Source: Chitinophagaceae bacterium (lineage in GTDB: Bacteria; Bacteroidota; Bacteroidia; Chitinophagales; Chitinophagaceae). From it: DNA of 64,000 nt. The DNA is taken from contig CANGIT010000009.1 of the NCBI GenBank assembly GCA_947454155.1, forward strand, positions 79,171 through 143,170, read 5' to 3'. Below are positions 1 through 9,700 of the stretch, one piece after another. The notes below the pieces were generated by a model. The model did not search any database, was not told where the DNA came from, and saw only the letters and a program-made list of their open reading frames with translations. The position numbers and the translations under genes are program-made. Within the stretch, counting starts at the first letter, position 1. Each line of letters opens with the position of its first letter.

Positions 1-439
1 CGAGCCCAATGCCGGTACCTAAGAAAAAACCACCAAAGACAGCTACCAGCAGCTTATCGTTTGTAATGTGCGGATAGGGAAAAAATGCCACCAGCAAGGC
101 CAACGTTACAATGGCCACACCGGTTTTAATGGCAAAATTTTTTCCAATCAAATTGGCGCCAACCAGAATGAATGGAATATTGATGAACAACAACAACAAC
201 GACAAATTGAATCCTGTTGTTTCCGATAATAGCAGTGAAAGTCCGGTAGAACCACCATCAATAAATTTATTGGGCATCAGAAATCCTTTCAGACCAAACC
301 CAGCAGCGAAAACACCACAAGCAATCAGTAAAAAATCAAATAGGAATTTCTTTCTTTCGATTCTGCGCTCCACGATTTTACGAGCCTTAAGTAGCCCCAT
401 ATTGGGCATTTTATTATGGCGGCCGTTAAAAATATTCAT
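1..439 (-). CDS. YitT family membrane protein (N-terminal part)
   Basis: Reading the minus strand from the ATG at 439 gives an open frame that runs off the left edge of the window, so only about 146 residues of the N-terminal half are present. A basic cytoplasmic start (about residues 1-30) is followed by several hydrophobic segments, with a glycine-rich FIDGGSTG stretch after the first helix. That segment matches the YitT/DUF161 family as I recall it, whose full members are about 290 residues with a C-terminal DUF2179 domain; that domain would lie outside the window. The physiological role of the family is largely unknown. It is divergent from rnpB, so the 118-base gap probably holds both promoters. 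Confidence 0.75.
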   Translation of the reverse strand, partial: MNIFNGRHNKMPNMGLLKARKIVERRIERKKFLFDFLLIACGVFAAGFGLKGFLMPNKFIDGGSTGLSLLLSETTGFNLSLLLLFINIPFILVGANLIGKNFAIKTGVAIVTLALLVAFFPYPHITNDKLLVAVFGGFFLGTGIGL

Positions 440-544
440 ACGTGTTGATTTGAAATTTACTACGCGTAATCAATACACAAACTTAATCATCACGATTGAA
501 AAGTGGCATAAAAAATTACTGATGAGGGTTCGGTGGTAAACGAC

Positions 545-552
545 TAATTTTG
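545..552 (+). promoter_or_regulatory. Promoter -7 element of rnpB (TAATTTTG)
   Basis: TAATTTTG fits the Bacteroidota primary sigma -7 consensus TAnnTTTG. Its last base is five bases upstream of the first paired base of RNase P RNA at 557, so it predicts a start at the mature 5' end. I see no clear TTG at -33. Confidence 0.7.
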
Positions 553-556
553 AATG

Positions 557-928
557 TCTATCAGTCGATCATCGCTCCATGCAAATGGTGAGGAAAGTCC
601 GGACAGCAAAGGGCAGCACACCGGCTAACGGCCGGCTTTCCCTGCAAGGGGAAAAGAGAGAGTGCCACAGAAAATAACAGCCCTGTTTCGATGGGGTAAT
701 GGTGAAAATGTGAGGTAAGAGCTCACGGCCTTGTTCAGTAATGGATAAAGCGGGTAAACCTTGTGCGTTGTAATGCCACGTAGTTCAGCGGTTGAGGGCG
801 GCCCGTCCGATTCCGAAAGGAAACGCTGAAGGGTAGGCAGCCAGACTGCAGCAGTAATGTTGCAGCCAGATAAATGATGATCGCCGTTGCTTGTCAGCGG
901 TTACAGAATCCGGCTTATGGCTGATAGA
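557..928 (+). ncRNA. rnpB: RNase P RNA, bacterial type A
   Basis: Catalytic RNA of ribonuclease P, which removes 5' leaders from pre-tRNAs. The conserved core elements are all visible: GAGGAAAGTCCGGAC at 590-604, an ACAGAAAATAACAGCC stretch after it, GGTAAACC near 753, an AGATAAATGATGATCGCC stretch near 868, and ACAGAATCCGGCTTA at 903-917. The ends were set by helix P1, in which TCTATCAG (557-564) pairs with CTGATAGA (921-928). A run of T follows at once and could act as terminator. The last bases overlap the stop codon of the convergent Nudix gene. Confidence 0.95.
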
Positions 929-1397
929 TTTTTTCAGGGTCGATTTGCTTCAACATATTGGCAGCGATCTTGTCGATGGGCAAGGTCATCACATCTGCAG
1001 AAAAATCTTCCCACTTCACAAAACGGAAAGATTCCACCTGCTGGTTGATATTGTAAATCTCCATCTGTGCGGCATCAAAATGAAATGGAGTGTTTCGTAA
1101 TGGCACTTTGATGTCTTCCATGGCCTTTACCCTATAATAAATAGAGATGATCTGGTGCTGAGGATTAAAGGCACTTTTTTGAAAAAAATCGGTGGTGTAT
1201 ACATGTTCAATCACTTCCACATCTAAATCCATCTCTTCTTTGAATTCTCTTTTGAGGCAATTGACGGTTCCTTCGCCAAACTCCAGTCCACCCCCACAAA
1301 ACTTGGTGTATTTGTTGCCTTTGATGAGCTCATCACTAACCAGCACTTCTTTCCGGTCGTTGATGAGTAGTCCGTATACTCTGATATTGAAGACCAT
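915..1397 (-). CDS. Nudix hydrolase
   Basis: Nudix enzymes hydrolyse nucleoside diphosphates linked to another moiety. The 160-residue protein carries a Nudix box at about residues 36-58: G36, E42, R50-E51 and E54-E55 are in register, but the usual glycine after the EE pair is replaced by Asp57. The catalytic REuxEE residues are kept, so activity is plausible; the substrate cannot be read from sequence. The start ATG (1395-1397) overlaps the last base of the upstream corA-like stop (TAATG), which suggests translational coupling. The 3' end runs into the last helix of rnpB on the opposite strand, and the stop codon is at 915-917. Confidence 0.88.
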   Translation of the reverse strand: MVFNIRVYGLLINDRKEVLVSDELIKGNKYTKFCGGGLEFGEGTVNCLKREFKEEMDLDVEVIEHVYTTDFFQKSAFNPQHQIISIYYRVKAMEDIKVPLRNTPFHFDAAQMEIYNINQQVESFRFVKWEDFSADVMTLPIDKIAANMLKQIDPEKIYQP

Positions 1398-2335
1398 TAT
1401 CTTTTCAATCTTTTAAGGTAGTTATACAATGCGAAACCAAGTATCATGATGCAGATCTGAACAGGAATCCAGAATGCATAATGCGAATGTTGAAAGGGCA
1501 GCGGCACATTCATGCCGTAAATGCTGGCAATAAGTACGGGAATGCTCAGCAGCAAAGTAAGTGTGGTCAGGCGTTTCAGCACTTCATTCTGGTTATTGCT
1601 GATGATGCTGGCAAAAGCGTCTAGCGTGCTGCTGAGGATGTTGGTATACGTTTGGGCGGTTTCCAATGCCTGCGATGTTTCAATGATCAGATCTTCGAGA
1701 TAATCTTTTTCTTCTTCATTCAACCCCAGGAAGTCGGTGCGTACCAGTTTCATCATGAGCAATTCGTTGCTGCGTAAAGCGGTAACAAAATACACCAGAC
1801 TTTTTTGAATCCGCATCAGCTGCAAGAGTTCCTCATTTCTATTGGCATCATACAACTTTTGTTCCAAGGCGTTTCTGCGCTGGTTAATTTCTTTGAGGTA
1901 CTCCTGAAAATTGGTGGTGATCTTTTCAAATATTTTCAGCACCATCATGTTTTTCTTATCAGGATGACGGTTTTGGAAACTGTTCAGAAATTTTTTGATG
2001 GCCTCGTTTTCAAAAGAATTGACTGTAACGATTTGTCCGGTGGTTAAAATGATACATATGGGAATGGTGATGTAAAACGCATCGCTTTCGTTGAAGGAAT
2101 TGTTTTCGGTGGGTGTTTTGATGACGATCAGTTTCACATTGTCATCGGTTTCGTAGCGACTGCGTTCATCAATATCCAATGAGTCTTTCAGGAAGTCGAT
2201 GGGTATTTGCAACGAGCGGCTGAGTTCGGAAAACTCTTCCTGTTTAAGCGGTGGCAACACATTCACCCACGATCCTGCAATCGGTTTGTCTACGGCAATG
2301 GTTTGCTGATCTACAATTTTAAAATACTGGACCAA
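1397..2335 (-). CDS. corA: CorA family divalent cation transporter
   Basis: Likely inner-membrane Mg2+/Co2+ channel of the CorA (2-TM-GxN) family. The 312-residue protein has a long soluble N-terminal region with a coiled-coil-like stretch at about 140-170. Two C-terminal hydrophobic helices follow, and the signature YGMN selectivity motif has GMN at 274-276, right after the first helix. The only usable start appears to be TTG at 2333-2335: an in-frame TAA lies four codons upstream and the first internal Met is about 130 codons in. It is directly followed by the Nudix gene with a one-base overlap, so both are probably co-transcribed. Metal preference is inferred from the family only. Confidence 0.85.
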   Translation of the reverse strand: MVQYFKIVDQQTIAVDKPIAGSWVNVLPPLKQEEFSELSRSLQIPIDFLKDSLDIDERSRYETDDNVKLIVIKTPTENNSFNESDAFYITIPICIILTTGQIVTVNSFENEAIKKFLNSFQNRHPDKKNMMVLKIFEKITTNFQEYLKEINQRRNALEQKLYDANRNEELLQLMRIQKSLVYFVTALRSNELLMMKLVRTDFLGLNEEEKDYLEDLIIETSQALETAQTYTNILSSTLDAFASIISNNQNEVLKRLTTLTLLLSIPVLIASIYGMNVPLPFQHSHYAFWIPVQICIMILGFALYNYLKRLKR

Positions 2336-2380
2336 TGGATAAAAACTTTATTTGAATAAATAATGGTTTATGAAGCGATG

Positions 2381-3163
2381 TCAAATGTCAATTTCACCGT
2401 TAAATGCTCTTGTTGCCGGACCGCAGAGCCAGATATTTTGAAACTGATGGTCGCTCATTTTTTCAAACTCTACGCTTAGTCTTCCTCCCGGAGTTTTCAC
2501 TTCTATGCGGTTGAATCCTCTTTCGTGATGAGCCGATATCAGCGATGCGGCAGTGACGCCGGTGCCGCAACTTAAGGTTTCATCTTCAACGCCCCGCTCA
2601 TAAGTTCTCACAAAAATAGTATCGTCATCCAAAGCTTCCACAAAATTCACATTGATCCCTTTTTCTACAAACTCCTTGCTGTTGCGGATGTGCCTGCCGG
2701 TTTCCACCACATCAACATTTTCAATATCGTGTACTCTTTTCACCAGGTGAGGAGATCCGGTATCCAGCACCGCATGTCCATTTTCATAGATAACGGTATT
2801 CACCTCTTTCATTTTCAATTTAATCCAGCCTTGTTCATCGATTTCTGCAAGATGTTCACCGTCCACCGCCATAAAGCGGTAAGTGTAGGCATTGATGCCC
2901 ATGTCGCCGGCAAATTTCACCATACATCTTCCGCCATTGCCGCACATCGAACCTGGAAATCCATCCGCATTGAAATAAAGCATTTCAAAATCATACCCTT
3001 CCAAATGATTCATGATCATCAGTCCATCTGCACCTATACCGAATTTTCGGTTGCATATTTTTTTCACCTGTTCATGATGCAAGGGTTTCATGTCTCCCTT
3101 TCGGTTATCGATGATCACAAAATCGTTACCCGTGCCCTGGTATTTGTAGAAATGTAGTTTCAT
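2381..3163 (-). CDS. dapF: Diaminopimelate epimerase
   Basis: Converts LL- to meso-diaminopimelate, the last step before lysine and the source of the peptidoglycan cross-linking residue. The 260-residue protein opens with the family motif YQGTGNDF. Both catalytic cysteines are present: Cys74 in CGNGGRC and Cys199 in SCGTG. Length is slightly short of the typical 270-280 but nothing essential is missing. It lies 14 bases downstream of the nucleoside phosphorylase gene on the same strand, so the two may form an operon although their pathways are unrelated. No TAnnTTTG element is seen just upstream of dapF. Confidence 0.95.
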   Translation of the reverse strand: MKLHFYKYQGTGNDFVIIDNRKGDMKPLHHEQVKKICNRKFGIGADGLMIMNHLEGYDFEMLYFNADGFPGSMCGNGGRCMVKFAGDMGINAYTYRFMAVDGEHLAEIDEQGWIKLKMKEVNTVIYENGHAVLDTGSPHLVKRVHDIENVDVVETGRHIRNSKEFVEKGINVNFVEALDDDTIFVRTYERGVEDETLSCGTGVTAASLISAHHERGFNRIEVKTPGGRLSVEFEKMSDHQFQNIWLCGPATRAFNGEIDI

Positions 3164-3177
3164 GGATGCAAGAAGGT

Positions 3178-4059
3178 TTAAAAGGCAGACCCGGAGATGG
3201 TTTCAAGTGTTTTCACAATCAGTTTTTGCACGGCGGCATTGCCATCCGCACTGAACTCTTTGGTAATTCTGTTGGCCACGATGGCATTGAGCGAAAGGCA
3301 ATGGTGACCCAAAATTTTACCCATGCCATAGATGGCAGAGGTTTCCATTTCGAAATTGGTGATCCGATGATTTCCATATTGAAAACCGGTAAGCTGGTCA
3401 ATCAGCTGAGGATGCGAGAGTCCCATTCTCAATATTCTGCCTTGAGGCCCATAAAAGCCCGGACAGGTTACCGTGATGCCATGATGGAAATCGGAAACAA
3501 ATTCCTTCATCAGTTTGGCACTGGCGGCATTGATGTAAGGAGCAGAAATACTGTTGCCGATTTGGGTATGTTGAATGAAGGCATTAAGAATCTGAGCCTC
3601 TTCTGCGTTGCAGGTATGCGTGTAAAAATTGAGTAGGTTGTCCAGCCCCAATCCATGTGTGCTGGCCACAAAGCTGTCTACAGGAATTTCACGTTGCAAA
3701 GATCCACTGGTACCTACTCTGATGATGTTTAAAGCCGTAAGATCAGATTTCACCATCCTGGTTTCCAGATCGATGTTCACCAGCGCATCCAGCTCGTTGA
3801 TGACAATATCGATATTATCAGGACCAATGCCTGTACTGATGACTGATATTCTTTTGTTGCCCACCCAGCCTGTATGGGTGATGAATTCGCGGTGCTGATT
3901 GGTGAATTCGATACGGTCGAAATGTTTGCTTACTTCCTTCACTCTGTCGGGGTCGCCAACCGTGATGATGGTGGAGGCAATTTCTTCGGGACGACAGTTT
4001 ACATGGTACAATGCGCCTCTGGCATTGATGATGAGTTCGGATGATTCTATTATTCTCAT
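3178..4059 (-). CDS. Nucleoside phosphorylase (PNP/UDP family)
   Basis: Phosphorolytic cleavage of nucleosides to a base and (deoxy)ribose 1-phosphate in nucleoside salvage. The 293-residue sequence shows the NP-I family pattern: VGDPDRV at about 34-40 in the phosphate-binding region, a GTSGS loop in the middle, and NFEMETSAIYGMG in the C-terminal third, which corresponds to the ribose- and base-contacting strand of uridine phosphorylases. It is somewhat longer than Escherichia coli Udp (about 253), as is common for Bacteroidota members. Uridine is the likeliest substrate, but purine specificity cannot be excluded. It is divergent from tRNA-Cys. Confidence 0.85.
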   Translation of the reverse strand: MRIIESSELIINARGALYHVNCRPEEIASTIITVGDPDRVKEVSKHFDRIEFTNQHREFITHTGWVGNKRISVISTGIGPDNIDIVINELDALVNIDLETRMVKSDLTALNIIRVGTSGSLQREIPVDSFVASTHGLGLDNLLNFYTHTCNAEEAQILNAFIQHTQIGNSISAPYINAASAKLMKEFVSDFHHGITVTCPGFYGPQGRILRMGLSHPQLIDQLTGFQYGNHRITNFEMETSAIYGMGKILGHHCLSLNAIVANRITKEFSADGNAAVQKLIVKTLETISGSAF

Positions 4060-4158
4060 ATTTGATTCTAAAAAACTGTAAATAAGGATTTTAAATTGTC
4101 ATTAAAAATACCTTATTTTGTGACACCAATTCAAACTATACCGAATTGTTGAAAAAAT

Positions 4159-4232
4159 GGTCCTGTGGCCGAGTGGCTAGGCAGAGCTCTGCAAAAGCTC
4201 GTACAGCGGTTCGAATCCGCTCGGGACCTCCA
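4159..4232 (+). tRNA. tRNA-Cys (GCA)
   Basis: Cloverleaf read directly. The acceptor strand GGTCCTG (4159-4165) pairs with CGGGACC (4222-4228). The anticodon stem GAGCT/AGCTC closes loop CTGCAAA with anticodon GCA, and the T-loop is GGTTCGAATCC. The discriminator base is T (U73), the main cysteine identity element, and CCA is encoded at 4230-4232. Confidence 0.95.
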
Positions 4233-4236
4233 AAAG

Positions 4237-4268
4237 CCCGATGAGTCTGAAAACTCTCGGGTTTTTTT
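4237..4268 (+). terminator. Rho-independent terminator after tRNA-Cys
   Basis: CCCGATGAGT (4237-4246) pairs with ACTCTCGGG (4253-4261), with one mismatch, and seven T follow directly. It ends the tRNA-Cys transcript. Confidence 0.85.
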
Positions 4269-4389
4269 ATTTAAAAGTAACAAGTAGAAAAAATTGAGGA
4301 TAACGGAAACAATAGCAACGTCTGAAACCTCAAACCTATGAAAACTATTAAGCTTATTAATTTTTAATTTTTGTATTAATATACACACC

Positions 4390-4785
4390 ATGAAACATTC
4401 CAAGTGGATTGCACTGGCTATTTATTTGGGCATCATCACAGTATGCTTTATGCCCTGGACCTATTATCCCGATTTGCATAAATCTTTCAATGGTTTTTAT
4501 AGCGAAAACAATGTTTATGGTAAACCAGGGAAATTTTTTGTAGCCCTGTCGTTGATTTGTATTTCCACCTTGTTCGTGAACAAGGTTTGGGCCCGTTTCA
4601 CACAATTGTTTTTTGCAGGATTGATGCTGGCTTACACATTTTATGTCTATCGCCTGTTTACCGCTAGCTATAATGTGGTGATGGTGCCTCAAAAGCTCGC
4701 AGGTATTTATCTTCTACTAAGCTTATCGGTGCTCAGTTTTTTAATTGCAATGTTTCCGGAAATGAAAGTAGGGAAGAAGGAGTGA
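4390..4785 (+). CDS. Small four-helix membrane protein, unknown function
   Basis: A 131-residue protein with four predicted transmembrane helices at about residues 6-24, 49-63, 70-88 and 102-122, and short polar loops. A region between helices 1 and 2 is rich in Tyr and Asn. I recognise no family; the layout is like small conserved Bacteroidota membrane proteins without a described role. The stop codon TGA (4783-4785) is itself the first three bases of the TGATTTGG tandem array, so the repeat may have replaced the original 3' end. No hairpin terminator follows. It is convergent with glnS. Confidence 0.7.
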   Translation: MKHSKWIALAIYLGIITVCFMPWTYYPDLHKSFNGFYSENNVYGKPGKFFVALSLICISTLFVNKVWARFTQLFFAGLMLAYTFYVYRLFTASYNVVMVPQKLAGIYLLLSLSVLSFLIAMFPEMKVGKKE

Positions 4786-4870
4786 TTTGGTGATTTGGTG
4801 ATTTGGTGATTTGGTGATTTGGGATTTGGTGATTTGGGATTTGATAATTTGGGATTTGATGATTTGGGAT
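4783..4870. repeat. TGATTTGG/GATTTGG tandem array
   Basis: About eleven units that start as perfect 8-base TGATTTGG (five in a row) and decay into 7-base GATTTGG and GATTTGA forms. The first unit overlaps the stop codon of the 131-residue membrane protein. Low-complexity T/G-rich sequence continues to about 4910. Confidence 0.9.
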
Positions 4871-4943
4871 ATGTGGTATAGTAGATTTGATACGAGGAAA
4901 GAATAAATAAATACAAGCGTATCATTACTGACAAGAATCAGAT

Positions 4944-5132
4944 ATCCAGTATCCAGTATCCAGCATCCAGCATCCAGTATCCAGCATCCAGTATCCAGTA
5001 TCCAGCATCCAGTATCCAGTATCCAGCATCCAGCATCCAGTATCCAGCATCCAGTATCCAGTATCCAGTATCCAGCATCCAGTATCCAGTATCCAGCATC
5101 CAGCATCCAGTATCCAGCATCCAGCATCCAGC
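4944..5132. repeat. 27-copy ATCCAGY heptanucleotide array
   Basis: Exactly 27 consecutive units of ATCCAGT or ATCCAGC, 189 bases without an indel; only the seventh base varies. In order the seventh bases are TTCCTCTT, then CTTCCTCT, then TTCTTCCTCCC. The array ends 17 bases before the glnS stop codon, so it lies in the glnS 3' flank. Because 7 is not a multiple of 3 and no unit makes a stop on the minus strand, it produces open frames of period-7 peptides (YWMLDAG-like) that are not genes. Confidence 0.97.
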
Positions 5133-5149
5133 ATCACAAATTCATATCC

Positions 5150-6808
<1,659 letters not shown>

Positions 6809-6828
6809 GATGTTAATTTGAATAGCTG

Positions 6829-6836
6829 CAAAAATA
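6829..6836 (-). promoter_or_regulatory. Promoter -7 element of glnS (TATTTTTG)
   Basis: On the minus strand TATTTTTG matches TAnnTTTG, 20 bases upstream of the glnS ATG. The predicted leader is about 15 bases. Confidence 0.6.
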
Positions 6837-6847
6837 AGTTTTCGTGC

Positions 6848-7621
6848 TTAAAAAGCAGGAGTTATAGAGGTGATCTTTCCTTGCGACCTCTCTTTGCAGG
6901 GAAAGAGTTTAGGCTGCAATCGGGTATATGCCCATCCTGCCAGTCGGGCAGAGCAGAAACCGATGGCGGCACCTGCTACTACATCGCTGAGCCAGTGCTT
7001 GTTGTTGTACATTCTCAAGAACCCTGTGGTACCGGCCATGGCATAACCTGCCACCGCAAGCCAGGGATATTTTTTGCCATACTGCATCCGCATGAACTCT
7101 GCATTGGCAAAGGCCTCTGTGGTATGACCGGAGGGAAATGACGTATAGGCCGAACTGTCGGGGCGCAACCGATGGGCGTAATGTTTTACAGGCACCACAG
7201 CGGCATTGAGTATGATATTGGTTAAGGCATACGTGATGGCTGCGTCGCGGAGATTTTGATTGCCTTTTACACCGGCAGCAGTCATGCCTAGCGTTATGAC
7301 ACCCGGAGCGAATTGCAGGTAATTGTCGATGGGCAATTTTCTTGTTCTGTCATGGGGTACAACAGCATTTTTGATATCTCGATCGAATTGATTCAATCTA
7401 TTTTTCTGTTGCGCCATCACACCATATCCTATGGCCAAGGCAGGCATGTAAAAAGTGCTGGGTTTTAATTTGCCATACGTTGAAACATAATATGGAATTT
7501 GAACACATCCTTGTTTTTTAGTCAAAAGAGCCGACAATGCTGAATCCTGAGCCTTAGTATAAAAAGAAAACAATAGTATGAACAGCAAAAGCAGATGATA
7601 TTTCAGAAAGTCTTTCATCAC
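6848..7621 (-). CDS. PAP2-family phosphatase, exported
   Basis: A membrane-associated or periplasmic phosphatase of the phosphatidic acid phosphatase type 2 superfamily, acting on lipid or isoprenoid phosphates. The 257-residue protein begins with a hydrophobic signal or anchor (about 8-24, ending near KAQ). The three superfamily motifs are seen: KHYAHRLRP (K-x6-RP), SFPSGHTT (PSGH), and a final R-x5-H-x3-D block (R M Y N N K H W L S D). All catalytic residues are retained. Whether the substrate is undecaprenyl pyrophosphate, a phospholipid or something else cannot be told. It is convergent with nothing and precedes glnS on the same strand by separate transcription. Confidence 0.88.
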   Translation of the reverse strand: MMKDFLKYHLLLLFILLFSFYTKAQDSALSALLTKKQGCVQIPYYVSTYGKLKPSTFYMPALAIGYGVMAQQKNRLNQFDRDIKNAVVPHDRTRKLPIDNYLQFAPGVITLGMTAAGVKGNQNLRDAAITYALTNIILNAAVVPVKHYAHRLRPDSSAYTSFPSGHTTEAFANAEFMRMQYGKKYPWLAVAGYAMAGTTGFLRMYNNKHWLSDVVAGAAIGFCSARLAGWAYTRLQPKLFPCKERSQGKITSITPAF

Positions 7622-7760
7622 AAATCAGTTAATTGGCTTGGCGTTTGGCAACAGGCGTATCTTGCTTCAAGCTTTTCCGTCCTACCATGTATAGCCATCT
7701 TATTAGGATTGACGCGACCCCATATTATTTATCCTTCATCACTACATGGCCATTGAAAAC

Positions 7761-8837
7761 TTAAGCTATGCCCATCTTTTTAAGATGCTGGATATGGGAG
7801 ATCATGGCATCTCGGGTTCTGGTGAACTCGATGTATTTGATGTCAAATTCCTCGCAGGTTTTTTTGATGATTTTGCTGATGGCAGGGTAATGCACGTGAG
7901 ATATCTTGGGAAAAAGATGATGTTCGATCTGGAAGTTCAATCCACCCACCAGCCAGCACACGATTTTATTGTCGGTGGCAAAGTTGGCGGTGGTTTCCAC
8001 CTGATGAATCGCCCATTCGTTTTCGATGTTGTTGGGCGACACAGGCAAAGGAAATGCAGTTTCTTCCACGGTATGTGCCAGTTGAAATACCATACTCAGT
8101 ACCAATCCGGCCACCATGCTTACTACCAGAAATCCGATCATCCAATCGAGAAAGCCAACTTTCCAAATGGGCACAAAAACCATAATGAAGTAATAAAAAA
8201 CCTTGGCGGCCCAAAAGGTAACATGCTCCATCGCACTGAATTTTTTAATGGGAATTGTACCGATTTTCTTTTTGAAATATTTTACATAATCAAAAGCAAA
8301 CACCCATAAAATAAGCAACAAGCAATATAAGAACCAAAAATAGAAATGCTGAAAACGATGAAGCTTGTATTTCTTTTGTGTGAGCGTCATTCTCATGAAT
8401 GGCTTGATTTCGATATCATCATCCACGCCATCAATGTTAGTATATGTATGATGAATGATGTTGTGCTTGTTCATCCACATCAGCATACTGGCACCCAGTC
8501 CGTTTACTGAAAATGCGGCGATGTAATTCCAAAATTTGCTGCTGCTGAAACTACCATGTCCACCATCATGCATCACATTGAATCCGATGGCGGCGGTAAT
8601 ACCGCCCATCAAAACGCATTCGGCAATAGCTACCCATACAGGGGGCATCAAGAAGATGAGATGAAAATAAATGGCGATATAGAGGAACCATAACAAGCCG
8701 GCTTTGAAAAAAAGAGAGAAATTTCCGGTGGGCTGAATTTGGTTGTCTGCAAAGTATTGCTGAACTCTGCTTTTCAGCTCCTGATGAAAAGTAGAACCTT
8801 TTATGTTTTTGAATTTGGGTGTACTGGTGGTTGACAT
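7761..8837 (-). CDS. Fatty acid desaturase (front-end/linoleoyl-CoA type)
   Basis: An integral membrane di-iron enzyme that introduces double bases into fatty acyl chains, affecting membrane fluidity. The 358-residue protein has all three histidine boxes of the family: HDGGH, then HNIIHH, then QIEHH near residue 310, separated by hydrophobic segments. The QxxHH form of the third box is typical of front-end and linoleoyl-CoA desaturases rather than delta-9 enzymes, but no cytochrome b5 domain is fused at the N-terminus. The electron donor is therefore separate. The gene is 6 bases downstream of bshB1 and probably co-transcribed with it. Confidence 0.88.
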   Translation of the reverse strand: MSTTSTPKFKNIKGSTFHQELKSRVQQYFADNQIQPTGNFSLFFKAGLLWFLYIAIYFHLIFLMPPVWVAIAECVLMGGITAAIGFNVMHDGGHGSFSSSKFWNYIAAFSVNGLGASMLMWMNKHNIIHHTYTNIDGVDDDIEIKPFMRMTLTQKKYKLHRFQHFYFWFLYCLLLILWVFAFDYVKYFKKKIGTIPIKKFSAMEHVTFWAAKVFYYFIMVFVPIWKVGFLDWMIGFLVVSMVAGLVLSMVFQLAHTVEETAFPLPVSPNNIENEWAIHQVETTANFATDNKIVCWLVGGLNFQIEHHLFPKISHVHYPAISKIIKKTCEEFDIKYIEFTRTRDAMISHIQHLKKMGIA

Positions 8838-8843
8838 GAGATA

Positions 8844-9572
8844 TTACGTATTGTGTTGAATGACTGCATCCAGATTCTGAATGCCGATAATTTTTTTAGT
8901 GATGAATCCCTCTGCATAAGCAACGCCGATGCGTTTACCTAAAAGCTTGTTTCTTCCGTTGATGCTTTCCAAAAATTCAGGTTTTGAAATATAGGTTTCA
9001 GGCCCTTCCTGGCTGGGATTGAAAAACTGAGTAGAGTAGCTTTTGATCGCCTCCATTTTGGCTTCAAAAAAAGGAGAGATATCATAAAGAAAATCAGGTT
9101 CAATAAAACGATCCTGAATGTAGTGCATTACATATTTCGGACGCCAGTGGGCTTGTTCTCCATGTTCATCTGTGGTGACGATTTTTAGCAAGCCGGATAA
9201 AAAACATGCGTCAGCCACCAGTTGAGCAGCGCGGCCGTGGTCGGGATGACGATCTTCGGGGGCATTGCAAAAAACAATTTCGGGCCTGTATTTTCTGATG
9301 ACACGAACAACTTTCATCTGCGTATCGATATCGGACTGAAAAAAGCCATCTTTCAATTGAAGATTTTCACGAACCGTCAAGCCCAGGATTTGAGCGGCTT
9401 TAGCAGATTCCAGATAACGGGTTTCCACACTGCCTCTGGACCCCAATTCACCCTCAGTAAGATCGATGATACCAGTATTTTTTCCATGTGCTTTCTCTGC
9501 CAGCAACATGCCGGCGCAACTTAATTCTACATCATCGGGATGAGCACCAAATGCGAGGATATCTAATTTCAC
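8844..9572 (-). CDS. bshB1: Bacillithiol biosynthesis deacetylase BshB1
   Basis: Removes the acetyl group from GlcNAc-malate during synthesis of bacillithiol, the low-molecular-weight thiol of many Firmicutes and Bacteroidota. It belongs to the PIG-L/LmbE fold. The zinc-binding AHPDD motif lies at about residues 10-14 and the second metal motif HPDHGRA near 107-113. The stretch LTEGELGSRGS is characteristic of BshB1 over other LmbE proteins. Length (242) is as expected. bshA and bshC are not in the window. It is translationally close to the desaturase (6-base gap), and this linkage has no obvious metabolic reason. Confidence 0.92.
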   Translation of the reverse strand: MKLDILAFGAHPDDVELSCAGMLLAEKAHGKNTGIIDLTEGELGSRGSVETRYLESAKAAQILGLTVRENLQLKDGFFQSDIDTQMKVVRVIRKYRPEIVFCNAPEDRHPDHGRAAQLVADACFLSGLLKIVTTDEHGEQAHWRPKYVMHYIQDRFIEPDFLYDISPFFEAKMEAIKSYSTQFFNPSQEGPETYISKPEFLESINGRNKLLGKRIGVAYAEGFITKKIIGIQNLDAVIQHNT

Positions 9573-9700
9573 AAGTGTATTATTATGTTACACTATCGCC
9601 TTCTAAAATCTAGAATAAAAATAGTGTGCACAAGTTAAGGCAAATCATCCATTTTTTGAGATTTGTGGAAGGAATGTGGAGTATTTAAAGAGGATCTTTA

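Noticed and set aside
4944..5132. CRISPR array
   Set aside because: The repeats are contiguous 7-base units with no spacers, and no cas genes are present.
4741..5137. Several minus-strand frames encoding YWMLDAG-like heptapeptide repeats
   Set aside because: They arise only because the ATCCAGY array contains no stop on that strand in any frame; no start signal or upstream coding sequence supports them.
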